DNA of 64,000 nt from Phycisphaerae bacterium (GCA_016927755.1 JAFGLZ010000088.1:1-64000), one strand, 5' to 3'; shown: positions 52,132 to 61,726, counted from the stretch's first letter. Notes: a model not told the origin generated them from the sequence alone. A program made the numbers and translations.

Positions 52132-53370
52132 ATGGCCAAGTCCAAGAAGAAGACAAGTCGTCGCCCCCCGCCCCGCGGCATGACCATCGACGCCGCCAAG
52201 CGGAGGATTGAGCAGCTCCGCCAACGCCCCATCCCCATCGCCGACGCCCCCGAGGATCTCGACGAGCCAATCGATCCCGCCCTGAAGGTAACCAAGGGCC
52301 CGCTGAAGCACCTCGCCGAGCTCATCATCGATGGCCAGTCCGTCAGCGGGCTCGTGATCTGGGACTACCGCCAGCAAATCGGCTCGCAAGCCGTCCGCAT
52401 GGCCGGCGTCGGCGACGTCACCACGCACGACGAGCACCGCTTCAAGGGCTACATGCGAAGAACCCTCCTCGCCTCGCTGCGATGGATGCGAAAAGAGGGC
52501 TTCGACACCAGCCTCCTCTACGGCATCCCCAGCTTCTACCCCAAGTTCGGCTACGCGCCCGCCTTCCCCGACGTCCGCTTCACCATGAACGTCCGCGACG
52601 CCGAGGCCGTCCCCCCCGCCGGCCACAAGTTCCTCGACTACACCCCCAAGCACCTCGACGCCGTCCTCAGGATCTACCGAGCCAACAACGCCCGACGCAC
52701 CGGACCCATACGCCGTTCCGCAAAATCATGGCAGCCATTTAGAAAAGGCCTAACCTGGAACTCCAAGTGCAAGGTAGAAGTCGCACTCGACACGAAACAA
52801 ATATTACAGGGATATTGGGTCTATGATATTAGTAATTTAACTGCCACCGTCATCGAGCTCGGCGCCCGCCACCCCTCCGTCTACGCGGACCTCCTCCGCG
52901 CCGCCGCGCGACACGCATGGAACCAGCGATTGGAGATGATCACCTTCGTCATCCCCGAGGACGACGCCTTCGTCGAGTTCTGCAAGCCCTTCGGCCTGCG
53001 GAAGCACGTCGCCTACCAGCGCGACGGCGCCGCCATGGTTCGAATGATCAACCTCCCCTCCGCCCTGACTAACGTCGCGCTCGAGCTCGGCTCGCGCATG
53101 CACGGCACCGGAAGGCTCAACCTGCAAACCAACCTGGACGACGTCGGACTGATCTGGTCGCGCGGAACGCTCACCGTCTCGCCACCCCTGCCCCGCGCCC
53201 CGACCGCTCGACTCCCGCAGTGGGCCGCAGCGCAGCTCCTCTACGGCTATCGAACGGCCAAAGGTCTCTCCGACGCCGGAGTCCTCCAAGGGCCCGCCGC
53301 GGCCGTGGATGCCCTGGAGGAAATGTTCCCCCCCACGCCGCACTTCAACCACTACGTCGATCACTTCTGA
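52132..53370 (+). CDS. Eis-like GNAT N-acetyltransferase
   Basis: 412 residues. The first part (about 60-170) carries the GNAT fold: VSGLVIWDYRQQIGSQAVRMAGVGDVTTHDEHRFKGYMRRTLLASLRWMRKEGFDTSLLYGIPSFYPKFGYAPAF, with the acetyl-CoA loop around HRFKGYMR. A second, degenerate GNAT half (about 175-300) and a C-terminal beta domain (about 315-412, ALTNVALELGSRMHGTGRLNLQTNLDDVGLIWSRGTL) resemble the SCP2-like domain of Eis enzymes. Eis-type proteins acetylate amines on drugs, peptides or proteins. Residues about 197-238 (52721-52844) are encoded by strikingly AT-rich DNA while remaining in frame. It follows the DUF6807 gene closely. Confidence 0.85.
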   Translation: MAKSKKKTSRRPPPRGMTIDAAKRRIEQLRQRPIPIADAPEDLDEPIDPALKVTKGPLKHLAELIIDGQSVSGLVIWDYRQQIGSQAVRMAGVGDVTTHDEHRFKGYMRRTLLASLRWMRKEGFDTSLLYGIPSFYPKFGYAPAFPDVRFTMNVRDAEAVPPAGHKFLDYTPKHLDAVLRIYRANNARRTGPIRRSAKSWQPFRKGLTWNSKCKVEVALDTKQILQGYWVYDISNLTATVIELGARHPSVYADLLRAAARHAWNQRLEMITFVIPEDDAFVEFCKPFGLRKHVAYQRDGAAMVRMINLPSALTNVALELGSRMHGTGRLNLQTNLDDVGLIWSRGTLTVSPPLPRAPTARLPQWAAAQLLYGYRTAKGLSDAGVLQGPAAAVDALEEMFPPTPHFNHYVDHF

Positions 53371-53399
53371 TTCGTTGAGGGAGATTCTACGGAGAGGCG

Positions 53400-56300
53400 T
53401 CAACGTCGCGGCGTACTCGCCTGTTCGCCGCCGAATAGAGCGCGGAGCGCGCTGCGGAGTGTGTACAGCGACTTGCCCTCCATCTTCGGCTCGCCGAGCG
53501 GACCCGTGATGGAGATCTCCATCAGCTCACGACTCGCGCCCTGAGCCAGGTCGATCAACAACGGAATCCGAGGAAGATCGTGCGGGCTGCCCGTGATGAA
53601 CGTCAGATCGAGGTTCTCGGTCTCCGTGTCCATCGAGCCGCCGCCCAGCATCGAGAGCGATCGGCCCTTCAGCTCGATCGTATCGAACGTCAGTCGCCGC
53701 CCCTGCAGGTAGAAGCTCGCCCACGCGTCATGAAACGCGTTCTCCTCGGGGATCGTGATGTTGATCGCGCTGAGCATCGCCAGAACGAACGGCAGCTTGT
53801 ACATCTGCGCCTCGCGGACGTGCACCTCCCCCGTGCCCTGACGCGAGTCGACTCGCCCGCTCACCCCGCCCAGATAGAGCCGCCCGTCCACGATGCCCTG
53901 CGCCTTCGTCGGCGGCGAGTCCTTCGCACGCGTCGAGTTCAGGAAAGGCCCGAGCTGCATGTCACGAACGATCATGCTCAGCGCGTAGCGCGTGCCCTCC
54001 GACTCGAACGTCACCCGCCCGAACCCCGACGCCTGTCCTCCGTACGTCCGACCCGCCAGATCGTCCAGAAGCAGCACGTCGCTGCCGGAAGCGCGGCGCA
54101 TCCGCCCCGTGACCTCGGTGAGTACCCGCTGGTTGACCGCCGCCCGCTTCAGGTCGATCCCGGCGTCGATCGTCATCTCCGATCCGTCGCTGAAGACCGT
54201 CCCGCGCCCCTCGATGCTGCCCTCCATCTCGGTCGCCTGGAAACCCAGGCTCATCGCCGCGCCGTGAACCGTCGCCCGGCCCTGATACGTCCACGCCGTC
54301 GGCTTGTCCGCGGCGCTCTGGTACGACAGCTCCTCCAGGTCCAGATCGAAAGTGCCCGTCGGTTCGATATCGTTCCATACCTTGCGAATCCGCCACGGCA
54401 GCGCCTCCCGAAGCGCCTCGCTGAACGGCAGTCCCGCGACCCGCAGCCGCATCCGTCCCGTTCGCTCCAGACCCACCAGGGGGATACGCCCACTCAGCGT
54501 CACGCGCCCCCCGCCATGCCGACCCGTCACCTCGCGCAGGTCCACGACCTCGTCCGTCATTCGGACGTTGCCGCGAACGTCGCTCAGCGGAAGCGGCAGC
54601 GCCTTGTATCGCACCTGATTGCCGAGCAGCTCGATCGCCGTATCGTGCGTGCTGACCTGCTTGCCGCCCGACCCGGCACTGCGGATGTGCGTCTTGAGGC
54701 GAACCTGCCCCGATGGCGAAAGCGTGTCCCACACCGACCGCAGGCTGTCCGGAAGCGCCTTGTACAGATCTTGGCTCAGATCCAGCGGATCGCATTCGAC
54801 CGTCAGATCGGTCAGACTGTCGTCGTCCCGCCGTTCGATCCGACCGCCGGCACGGACGTTCGTCGACGATCGTCGCGCCCGAACGTCATCGAGCTCGATC
54901 ACGTCGGGACGGAACCTCAATCGCCCCTCGACACCCTCCAAACGATACGGGAATGTCTCGTAGCAGATCGTCGCCCCGCGGACGCCGGCCCCGATGCTGT
55001 ACGAAACGTGATCGCCGCCGCGAGGAAGGAAGACGCGACCCAGCAAATCGGCGTGCCCCGTGGGCTGAAGCTCGCGGTACGTCCGACGCCCTTCCGTCGG
55101 CAAAGCCGCTGCCAGGTCGTCGTCGATCGGCAGTTCCTTGGCCTCCAGACGCAGCTCCAGCTCCCGCTCCGACTCCTCGCCGTAGCGCGCCGCCCCGTCC
55201 AATCGAACCGACGCGGACCCATGAGTGCCCGTCAGACCTCGGATCTCGATCCGGTCGTCGTCGATGAGCAGCCGACCCGTCGCGTGCCGGAGCCGATACG
55301 GGAAGTCAACAAACCGGGCCAGCGTCTCGACCAGATCGGCGCGGATCTGCGTCGACCTCGTTCCCACCCCCCCTTCGGCCGAACCCGGGCCCCGGCGCAG
55401 CCGAACGTCCGCGTTGGCCAGACCCACCGGGTCGAACCGTCGCCAGACCCGCCGGAACTTCTCCGGAACGGCCCGGTACAGCTCGGGATCGAACGGAACC
55501 CCCTCACCGACGATGTGAAGATCGAACCCGGTGTACCAGTTCGGCCCGTCCACGTGACCGCTCACCACCACGAGGCCCGACCCACGCTGCCCGGCAAGGT
55601 CTTCCAGCCAGATCCCGTCCTCGGCGAAACGAACCGTCCCCGTCACGTTCTTCAGGCGATACGGGAACATGCGGTACGACGCGTCGCAGCCTCGCGACGT
55701 CATGGTGCCGCGAAGGAGAACGCCCATGTCTCGTCCGGGAGACTTGATCAGGTGGAAGTCCACGTCGGTACGTCCGTGCGGATCGAAGTCCTTGAAGAAG
55801 TTCCGCACCTTCTCGATCTGCTGGATGAAGCGGGCGCCCGCCGGATCCTTGGCCTCCGGCAGGCGGATGTTGTCCGCCTTCAACTCGATGTCGAAGCCGA
55901 CTTCCTCGAGCGGCCCGGCGTAGTTGGTCACCGTGGCGACGACCTCACATGCCGCGTCATTGAGCTTGCCCCTCAGGCGAGCCGTGCTCTGCGTCGGCGT
56001 CAGCTCGATGTGACCGCTCGCCCCGCTAAGCCGGACGAAACGCTTGGCCGCCTGCGTCGTCGGACGCTCCTCGGTGCCCATCGGCACCGACAGCCGAATG
56101 CCCTCCAGGCGAATCGAAGCGCGGCTGCCGTGACGCGCGTCATAGTGGATCTGTTCCGGCCGGATCTGACCCGCGATCTCCAGCGTCTCCAACCACTCCT
56201 TGTACCGCTGGGGAAGCGTCGCCTTGATCGTCGTCATCGGAAGCGTCGGCAGCTTGCCGCTGTACGACCCCGCCTTCAGGTTGTAGTAGAGCCTGCCCTG

Positions 56301-58310
56301 CTCGGGCAGCTCGCCGCTCTTGCGCCAGGCGACGGTGTACGTCTCCTGGCGGTGGGCGTCGGGAATCGCTAGCGCGCTCAGGTCGATGTTCGGCTCCGCC
56401 TTGCGCCGCCCGCTGACGATCTCGATAATGCGAACGTGTGCGTTGCGAATGCGAATCAGCGGTAACCGCATCCGCCCGCCCCCGGTCTTCTTCGGCTGCG
56501 GAGGAAAAAGCGTCTGCCAGTTATAGGCGTAGACGGGGTGCCCGGGGTTCCTGACCAGGCTCACCGTCGGCTCGTCCGCCAGCAGTTCCGTCACGCGAAG
56601 CCGTCCCGTCAGAAGACTGAGTGGGCTGTGCTGAAGCTGAAGGTTTACCGCCGAAAAGACTTGCCGATCCCCGAACGTCATCGCCGTCGGATCGAAATCG
56701 ATGTGGCCCGGCATGGCGATCGTCACGTCGCGCAGCGAGATCCCGCTGAACAGCCCGAATTGAGCGCGACCGATCCGTACCTCACCCCCGGTGAAACGCG
56801 TCAGGAAGTTGACGGCCTGCTGCCGAATCCGCTCGTCGCTCGTGAAATACTGATACGCGTAGTATCCCAACCCGAGCGCCAGAAGACCCGCCATGGCCAG
56901 TCGACGACGCCACAGCGGCACCGGATGGCGCCCGTATCGAGACGCCGCCAGGCGCCGATCCAGCCACGTCACCGGCTCGTGATCGCGCATCAGCGGCGCT
57001 TCGGCCGGCAACGATGGGAGCCAGGACGGGCGGAGCAGACCGATCAGCCGGCACGCACCCACCGCCGAGAGCAGCTCGATCAACGGCATGAACGGCAGGC
57101 GGTAGCGGATGCTCCCGACGAAGATCATGTGAACGCAGGTCGAGTACAGCGCCGGCAACAGCAACAGGAGCACGGCCCACGCACGCCCACGCCAATACCA
57201 CAGCGCGGGGACCGCGAGAGTGAAAACCAGCAGCGACCAGCCGGCGCTGACGACCTGAACGCCACGCGACTGGGCCTCGTCCGCATGTGGGAACGGATCC
57301 CACATCCGACGGGCCTTCGTCAACGCCAGTCGCCAGACCCGCCCGGGGTTCGACCACATCGTCCGCAGCGCCTCGTCGCGGAACCAGTGGTTCCACTCGC
57401 ACTCGCCGAGCCGGTATGCCTCCATGTACCGCGTGAAGCCGAGGTTGCTGCTCCCGTCGGCCTGCGGGCCCTGACCGTCGTAAAGGCTGATCCCCAGCCG
57501 AGTCGTCAGCAGCACCGGCTCGCCAAGCAGCCGATGGTTCCGCCAGACCCACGGCGTCAGGCCCGCCGCCAGGATCAACGCCATCACCGTCAGGCCCGCG
57601 AAGTTGCCCACCTCGCGCCGGGCCGCCACGGCCGCGAACACGCCCCACACGAACAGCAGCCCGAAGGCGGCCGGGTGAATGTAGACCAGGAGCAGGAACA
57701 ACGCCCCCCCAGCCGGCCAGCGCCACGTCCGCCACCGTCCGTCCGGGTGAGCCAACGGCCAGGACACCACCCAAAAGGCGACAAGAACCGTCGCGGACAA
57801 CACCTCGGTCAGCAACAGCGCGCTGAAGTAAACGGCAAATGGGTCCGCCGCCGCCATCAGTCCGGCCAGCCACCCCGCCCGAGGCCCCGCCAGTCGCCAG
57901 GCCAACACCGAGATCAGCGGAGCCACCAGCGCGCCGAGAATGGCCTGAACCGCTCGCGCCACCCACGCCCCGCTCGCGTTCGGCGCGAACAGAGACAAGA
58001 ACCAAGGATACAGCGGCATGCGAGTGGCACGCCGACCGTCCGCGTCGGTCAGGCCCTCCCCTTCCGCCAAACCGACGGCGCCCGACCAGTAGTCTTGCTC
58101 GTCGAAGAACCGCAGGTCCGCGCCGCCCCCGCTGTTGGACCAGCGATAACCGGTCCAACCGAGCCGCACGACCGTCGCCACCGTAAAGACGACAGCCAAG
58201 CAGATCAGAAGCCGTCGGGTCGACGCATTCGGCTCACCCGCCCCGGGCAGAGATGATGTCTGACCTGAATCGGCCAACGGTTTACAGACCTCCACGGGAC
58301 GTACGGACAC
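53400..58310 (-). CDS. fusion of polytopic glycosyltransferase and AsmA-like repeat protein
   Basis: 1636 residues in one uninterrupted frame from GTG 58310. Residues 30-450 are a membrane glycosyltransferase of the PMT/ArnT type: FFDEQDYWSGAVGLAEGEGLTDADGRRATRMPLYPWFLSLF with the catalytic acids D70-E71, then about nine further helices. A new membrane helix at about 475-495 (LAMAGLLALGLGYYAYQYF) starts an AsmA domain (VNFLTRFTGGEVRIGRAQFGLFSGISLRDVTIAMPG). It continues to about 1600 as beta-rich periplasmic sequence with four related repeats, each FPYRLxxVxGxxRxxxDxIxL...GxxGxxxVxLxG followed by xLYxALPxxxRxVWxxxxPxGxxxL. AsmA/TamB proteins form hydrophobic grooves for lipid transport. No ribosome binding site is obvious, so the start may be further in. 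Confidence 0.85.
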   Translation of the reverse strand: MSVRPVEVCKPLADSGQTSSLPGAGEPNASTRRLLICLAVVFTVATVVRLGWTGYRWSNSGGGADLRFFDEQDYWSGAVGLAEGEGLTDADGRRATRMPLYPWFLSLFAPNASGAWVARAVQAILGALVAPLISVLAWRLAGPRAGWLAGLMAAADPFAVYFSALLLTEVLSATVLVAFWVVSWPLAHPDGRWRTWRWPAGGALFLLLVYIHPAAFGLLFVWGVFAAVAARREVGNFAGLTVMALILAAGLTPWVWRNHRLLGEPVLLTTRLGISLYDGQGPQADGSSNLGFTRYMEAYRLGECEWNHWFRDEALRTMWSNPGRVWRLALTKARRMWDPFPHADEAQSRGVQVVSAGWSLLVFTLAVPALWYWRGRAWAVLLLLLPALYSTCVHMIFVGSIRYRLPFMPLIELLSAVGACRLIGLLRPSWLPSLPAEAPLMRDHEPVTWLDRRLAASRYGRHPVPLWRRRLAMAGLLALGLGYYAYQYFTSDERIRQQAVNFLTRFTGGEVRIGRAQFGLFSGISLRDVTIAMPGHIDFDPTAMTFGDRQVFSAVNLQLQHSPLSLLTGRLRVTELLADEPTVSLVRNPGHPVYAYNWQTLFPPQPKKTGGGRMRLPLIRIRNAHVRIIEIVSGRRKAEPNIDLSALAIPDAHRQETYTVAWRKSGELPEQGRLYYNLKAGSYSGKLPTLPMTTIKATLPQRYKEWLETLEIAGQIRPEQIHYDARHGSRASIRLEGIRLSVPMGTEERPTTQAAKRFVRLSGASGHIELTPTQSTARLRGKLNDAACEVVATVTNYAGPLEEVGFDIELKADNIRLPEAKDPAGARFIQQIEKVRNFFKDFDPHGRTDVDFHLIKSPGRDMGVLLRGTMTSRGCDASYRMFPYRLKNVTGTVRFAEDGIWLEDLAGQRGSGLVVVSGHVDGPNWYTGFDLHIVGEGVPFDPELYRAVPEKFRRVWRRFDPVGLANADVRLRRGPGSAEGGVGTRSTQIRADLVETLARFVDFPYRLRHATGRLLIDDDRIEIRGLTGTHGSASVRLDGAARYGEESERELELRLEAKELPIDDDLAAALPTEGRRTYRELQPTGHADLLGRVFLPRGGDHVSYSIGAGVRGATICYETFPYRLEGVEGRLRFRPDVIELDDVRARRSSTNVRAGGRIERRDDDSLTDLTVECDPLDLSQDLYKALPDSLRSVWDTLSPSGQVRLKTHIRSAGSGGKQVSTHDTAIELLGNQVRYKALPLPLSDVRGNVRMTDEVVDLREVTGRHGGGRVTLSGRIPLVGLERTGRMRLRVAGLPFSEALREALPWRIRKVWNDIEPTGTFDLDLEELSYQSAADKPTAWTYQGRATVHGAAMSLGFQATEMEGSIEGRGTVFSDGSEMTIDAGIDLKRAAVNQRVLTEVTGRMRRASGSDVLLLDDLAGRTYGGQASGFGRVTFESEGTRYALSMIVRDMQLGPFLNSTRAKDSPPTKAQGIVDGRLYLGGVSGRVDSRQGTGEVHVREAQMYKLPFVLAMLSAINITIPEENAFHDAWASFYLQGRRLTFDTIELKGRSLSMLGGGSMDTETENLDLTFITGSPHDLPRIPLLIDLAQGASRELMEISITGPLGEPKMEGKSLYTLRSALRALFGGEQASTPRR

Positions 58311-58521
58311 GCAGGTGTATCGGTATATCGGACCCTATCGTAGCACCTGGAGCCCCTTTCTAGGAGAGGGATTGATTGGCGGACCCGCTGGGACGGCGAG
58401 ACCGGCAGCAAGAAATGATTGAATTCGTGGAGGACCCGTTGTGAACGCAACAACAACATGCCGCCGACTGACGCGGACGTCTCCCCCACGCCTCGTCGTT
58501 GAGAGTGAGGCAGGACCCGCG

Positions 58522-59373
58522 CTATCGCGCCAGAAGCGGCGCGAGCGTGTTGTAGCCAAGTTGGAGACCCTCGTCGAATCGGTCTCCGGAGTACACACCG
58601 TCTTCATGCTCGATCGCGATGCCGCCGTCGTACCCCACGTCCTGGAGAGCGGAGATAAACTTCATCCAATTGATCTCGCCCCATCCCGGAACGCGGAACC
58701 GCCACCAACCGCTCGAGAAGATGCCGTTCTCCTCCAGCTTGTCGCGAAAGATCTCCGTGTCCTTCGCGTGGACGTGAAAGATCTTCTTGCCGAAGCGGTG
58801 GACGAGCTTCACGTAATCCATCATCTGGAAGTGCAGGTGCGAAGGGTCGAACTCCAGCCCCAACGCCGGCGAGTCGACGGCGTCGAACAGCATGTCCCAC
58901 GCCTCAGGCCGATAGGCCACGTTGGTGCCGTGGAAGGGGTAGCCGTGGAAACCGGACCAGTTCTCGAAAGCAATCTTGAAGCCGCGATCGTGGGCCATCT
59001 TGGCGATCGGCCCGAAGATCTTCTTGAAAGCCGACATGTTCTCGGAAAGGGTCGTATTCGGCAGACGCCCCACCAGCGAGGCAATGACCTTGCAGCCCAA
59101 CACGTCCCCGACGTTCATGACCGAGGCGAACTGCTTACGAGCGACGCTGGGCTTCCCGACAAGGTGGTTCCCGTAGAGCCCCAGCGCGGTCACCGTAATG
59201 CCGGCCTCCCGAAGATGATCGCGGGCGCCGGTACACCGCGTCCGAGCCGCGGTCGCCGTGCTGGGCGGAGGATCCCCCCAACTCCCGGCCTGCAACTCCA
59301 ACCCGTCAAAACCGATTCGCCTGGCCACCTCCACGACATGGTCGCTGTACCGCGTGAGGAACCCGAGTTTCAT
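58522..59373 (-). CDS. sugar phosphate isomerase/epimerase-like TIM barrel
   Basis: 283 residues of the xylose-isomerase-like AP-endonuclease 2 fold: MKLGFLTRYSDHVVEVARRIGFDGLELQAGSWG, a barrel strand with ITVTALGLYGNHL, FKIAFENWSGFHGYPFHG, LGLEFDPSHLHFQMMDYVKLVHRFGKKIFHVHAKDTEI and DVGYDGGIAIEHEDG. The E, D-H, H and E positions at strand ends would bind a divalent metal. Members isomerise or epimerise sugars and inositols (for example IolE/IolI or keto-sugar epimerases) in the cytoplasm. Similar genes accompany Gfo/Idh/MocA oxidoreductases in planctomycetes, such as the one at the window end. The exact substrate is unknown. Confidence 0.88.
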   Translation of the reverse strand: MKLGFLTRYSDHVVEVARRIGFDGLELQAGSWGDPPPSTATAARTRCTGARDHLREAGITVTALGLYGNHLVGKPSVARKQFASVMNVGDVLGCKVIASLVGRLPNTTLSENMSAFKKIFGPIAKMAHDRGFKIAFENWSGFHGYPFHGTNVAYRPEAWDMLFDAVDSPALGLEFDPSHLHFQMMDYVKLVHRFGKKIFHVHAKDTEIFRDKLEENGIFSSGWWRFRVPGWGEINWMKFISALQDVGYDGGIAIEHEDGVYSGDRFDEGLQLGYNTLAPLLAR

Positions 59374-59427
59374 AATAATCCGTCCGTTGGCCTTAGGGTT
59401 TCGTGAGTCCTGTGAACAAAAAGCCCG

Positions 59428-60306
59428 CTACGGCAATATTTCCACCAGCAGACGCTTGCGACCCCACTGCTTGGCCGACCAGTGCGTGGGGAAGAAGACG
59501 TCCAGCATGTGTCCCTTCACCGCCGAGCCTCGGTCCACAACGGGTACTGCGCGACCACCGGCGTACCCCGGGATACGAACCTTCGTATGAAACGGAAGCA
59601 CGGACGTATCCGCCGCTACCAGGTATCCTCCGTTATACGTCAACGCCAAACCCGACGCCGTCCGGTGATACTTGGACCATCGACCACAGCATTGCTTGCA
59701 GGGGCAGTACGCCGTCACCGTGAACCATACACGACGAGTCCCCTGGGTCTTGGCTTTCGATTTCCTAACCGTTGGGGCCCGAGCCGCCGGTGACTTCGAT
59801 GAGGCTTCGACCGCCCGCTCACGCGCCCCATCGGCCGACTCACGCTCCACTGGCGATGCCCGTCGACCCGGTTGCTCGACCCGAGGCCTGTCCTCGGGAA
59901 CCCCAGCCGCTTGATCCCCGGGCGCCTCGACATCCACAATTGCGGCCCGATGCAAAACTCGGACCTCGACAACGGTCAGCTCAGGATCCGACCACTCATC
60001 CGGCCAGACCACCCGCTGGTTGCTCCCAGGGACGTACATCTCCTCGTCCCATAGACGCTCGTCCGCGGAGACGATCTCAGATAAGGCCTCGCGAACCGCC
60101 GAAGGCAAATCGTCGAGATCAATCCACGTCGCGGTCGCCGCCTGCAACGCCGTCCCGTCAGTCGCTAGGTGATGGTCGGTCTTCAGCCACCAGATGCTCA
60201 GCAACACCGCGACGACGTTCAGCGCTCGACGAACGCGCCTCCTGAGGATCCGACGCCTACTGCCTCCGCGTCTACCCCATGGAAGCCTGGATTCAGCACG
60301 CTTCAT
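59428..60306 (-). CDS. membrane-anchored 3D-domain (double-psi beta-barrel) protein
   Basis: 292 residues from ATG 60306, with GGAGGG about 6 bases upstream; an extension to 60381 lacks support. An Arg-rich N terminus leads into one membrane helix (ALNVVAVLLSIWWLK, about 24-40). A polar linker region follows, then the 3D domain (about 195-292): VTAYCPCKQCCGRWSKYHRTASGLALTYNGGYLVAADTSVLPFHTKVRIPGYAGGRAVPVVDRGSAVKGHMLDVFFPTH. The conserved D...D...D acids that give the domain its name are in VVDRG and MLDVFF. 3D domains occur in lytic transglycosylases such as MltA and in cell-wall hydrolases. It likely acts on peptidoglycan at the periplasmic face, as an inferred role. Confidence 0.83.
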   Translation of the reverse strand: MKRAESRLPWGRRGGSRRRILRRRVRRALNVVAVLLSIWWLKTDHHLATDGTALQAATATWIDLDDLPSAVREALSEIVSADERLWDEEMYVPGSNQRVVWPDEWSDPELTVVEVRVLHRAAIVDVEAPGDQAAGVPEDRPRVEQPGRRASPVERESADGARERAVEASSKSPAARAPTVRKSKAKTQGTRRVWFTVTAYCPCKQCCGRWSKYHRTASGLALTYNGGYLVAADTSVLPFHTKVRIPGYAGGRAVPVVDRGSAVKGHMLDVFFPTHWSAKQWGRKRLLVEILP

Positions 60307-60952
60307 CGGAAGCCCTCCATGGTCCGGGACGAACTTGGAGGTCTCCGTGCCGTGCCAAACGGCCCCACTCGCTCGGAGCAACCGGAGACATGGTGCAGGG
60401 AGTTCGTCCTAGAGTCAAGCCTGCGTTGGGATCTTTGCCCAATATCCTGACGTCCTCGATCCGTTGACGTATCGGCGCGGCATATAGCGGGCGTGAGGTA
60501 CGGCGAGCCAGATTGTGACGATTTCACTTGCCTATCACGACAAACCATGGCATCATAATCCACTGGTGTCCGAAGCCGTCGCCCTCGCCTTGCTCAAGAC
60601 AAAGCTATGTATTCCAAGAGCTTGGAGGTCTGACGCCGCGCCACTTAGACCCCATATAGCTCACCAACGTGAGTTAACTGCATAACATGTGTTAGCTTAG
60701 ATGACCTCAGGCGGTGGATTCTTGTACCGTTAGGACACACACCTGACCGTCACGTTGGCCCGCTTTCCGTCAGAAAGGAAATCTGGCCAGATAAGCGACT
60801 GCGTGGGAAGTTGTTATGGCTTGAGATCCATCGACCTGAGGCTTAGACCACAAAAGATGCCTCATTACTGGCCGAACCGGGCTCGCAAGACCGATGAAGG
60901 GCAAGAGTAGCCCAACCCCGTCATTCGGCGCCTCTAGGCTTTCGAGGGAATC
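60307..60952. other. intergenic region between 3D-domain gene and small unknown gene
   Basis: About 645 bases, divergent. AT-rich pockets near 60470-60740 are lower in GC than the rest of the window. Several short frames near 60200-60470 on the plus strand are antisense to the 3D gene or its leader and were not called. No terminator, RNA gene or convincing promoter was identified. Confidence 0.5.
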
Positions 60953-61570
60953 ATGAGTATCTTTCTGGATGATCAACCGTTCGAAGTGGACGTCCCGACC
61001 TCGGCCACCGTCGGTCAGGTCCTGGAGACGGTCCTGAACGACGTGCGAGCCCGGCATCGCGTGGTTGCGGCGATTCGGTGCGACGGCGCCGAGGTCGACG
61101 CCGAGAACATTCAGCAAGTCCTGACCACTCCTGTCGATAGCTATGCACGCGTGGACTTCGTCAGCGGGACGGCGGGGGAACTGGCCGTCGACGCGCTCTC
61201 ACAGGTTCAGGCCGCGCTCGGCGAGCTCCAGATCAACCGGCAGCAGGCTGTCGAGAAGCTCAACCAGGGCCAGATCTCCGAGGCCATGGAACTCCTGGGC
61301 CCCTTCTTCGAGGCCTGGCGAAGAGCACACGAGGCCGTTCTTCAGAGCGCCAAGCTCATCGACTTCGACCTGACCGCCGTCACCGTGGACGACGTCAACG
61401 TGAGTCAAGTATTCGGCGACTTCGCCGAGCAGCTTCGCCAGATCAAGGAAGGACTGGAGGCGAGCGACCACGTCACGGTCGCGGACATCCTCAGCTACGA
61501 GGCCGACAAGACCAGCCGGCGGTGGACGCAACTCATCGAGATCGTCAAGCAGGCCGCCCAGGACCGCTGA
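60953..61570 (+). CDS. small cytoplasmic protein, possible ubiquitin-like N terminus
   Basis: 205 residues. The first 75 (MSIFLDDQPFEVDVPTSATVGQVLETVLNDVRARHRVVAAIRCDGAEVDAENIQQVLTTPVDSYARVDFVS) have the strand-strand-helix-strand rhythm of a beta-grasp (ubiquitin-like) fold. The rest (about 80-205) is all helix, including QVQAALGELQINRQQAVEKLNQGQISEAMELLGPFFEAWRRAHEAVLQSAKLIDFDL and a final RRWTQLIEIVKQAAQDR. No signal peptide, membrane helix or catalytic motif is seen. It starts with ATG after a gap rather than in an operon, and the UROD-family gene follows 218 bases later with its own promoter-like sequence. Family is unknown to me; the fold remark is inference. Confidence 0.72.
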   Translation: MSIFLDDQPFEVDVPTSATVGQVLETVLNDVRARHRVVAAIRCDGAEVDAENIQQVLTTPVDSYARVDFVSGTAGELAVDALSQVQAALGELQINRQQAVEKLNQGQISEAMELLGPFFEAWRRAHEAVLQSAKLIDFDLTAVTVDDVNVSQVFGDFAEQLRQIKEGLEASDHVTVADILSYEADKTSRRWTQLIEIVKQAAQDR

Positions 61571-61726
61571 TTTCCCTTCCCGCATGCCCGGACCAATGGC
61601 CAATCTCACGCCCCATCCTCCAGCCGGCGAGGAGCACCCTCTCCCGGGGACTCCAGCTCGATTCCTCTCGAATCCCCTTCTGCGCCGCAACCGGGGAGCA
61701 TTCACCTCAGTCCAAGATTGCCCCCC

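Noticed and set aside
53580..56372. 930-codon plus-strand frame opposite the fusion protein gene
   Set aside because: Arg/Pro/His-rich antisense shadow with no motifs.
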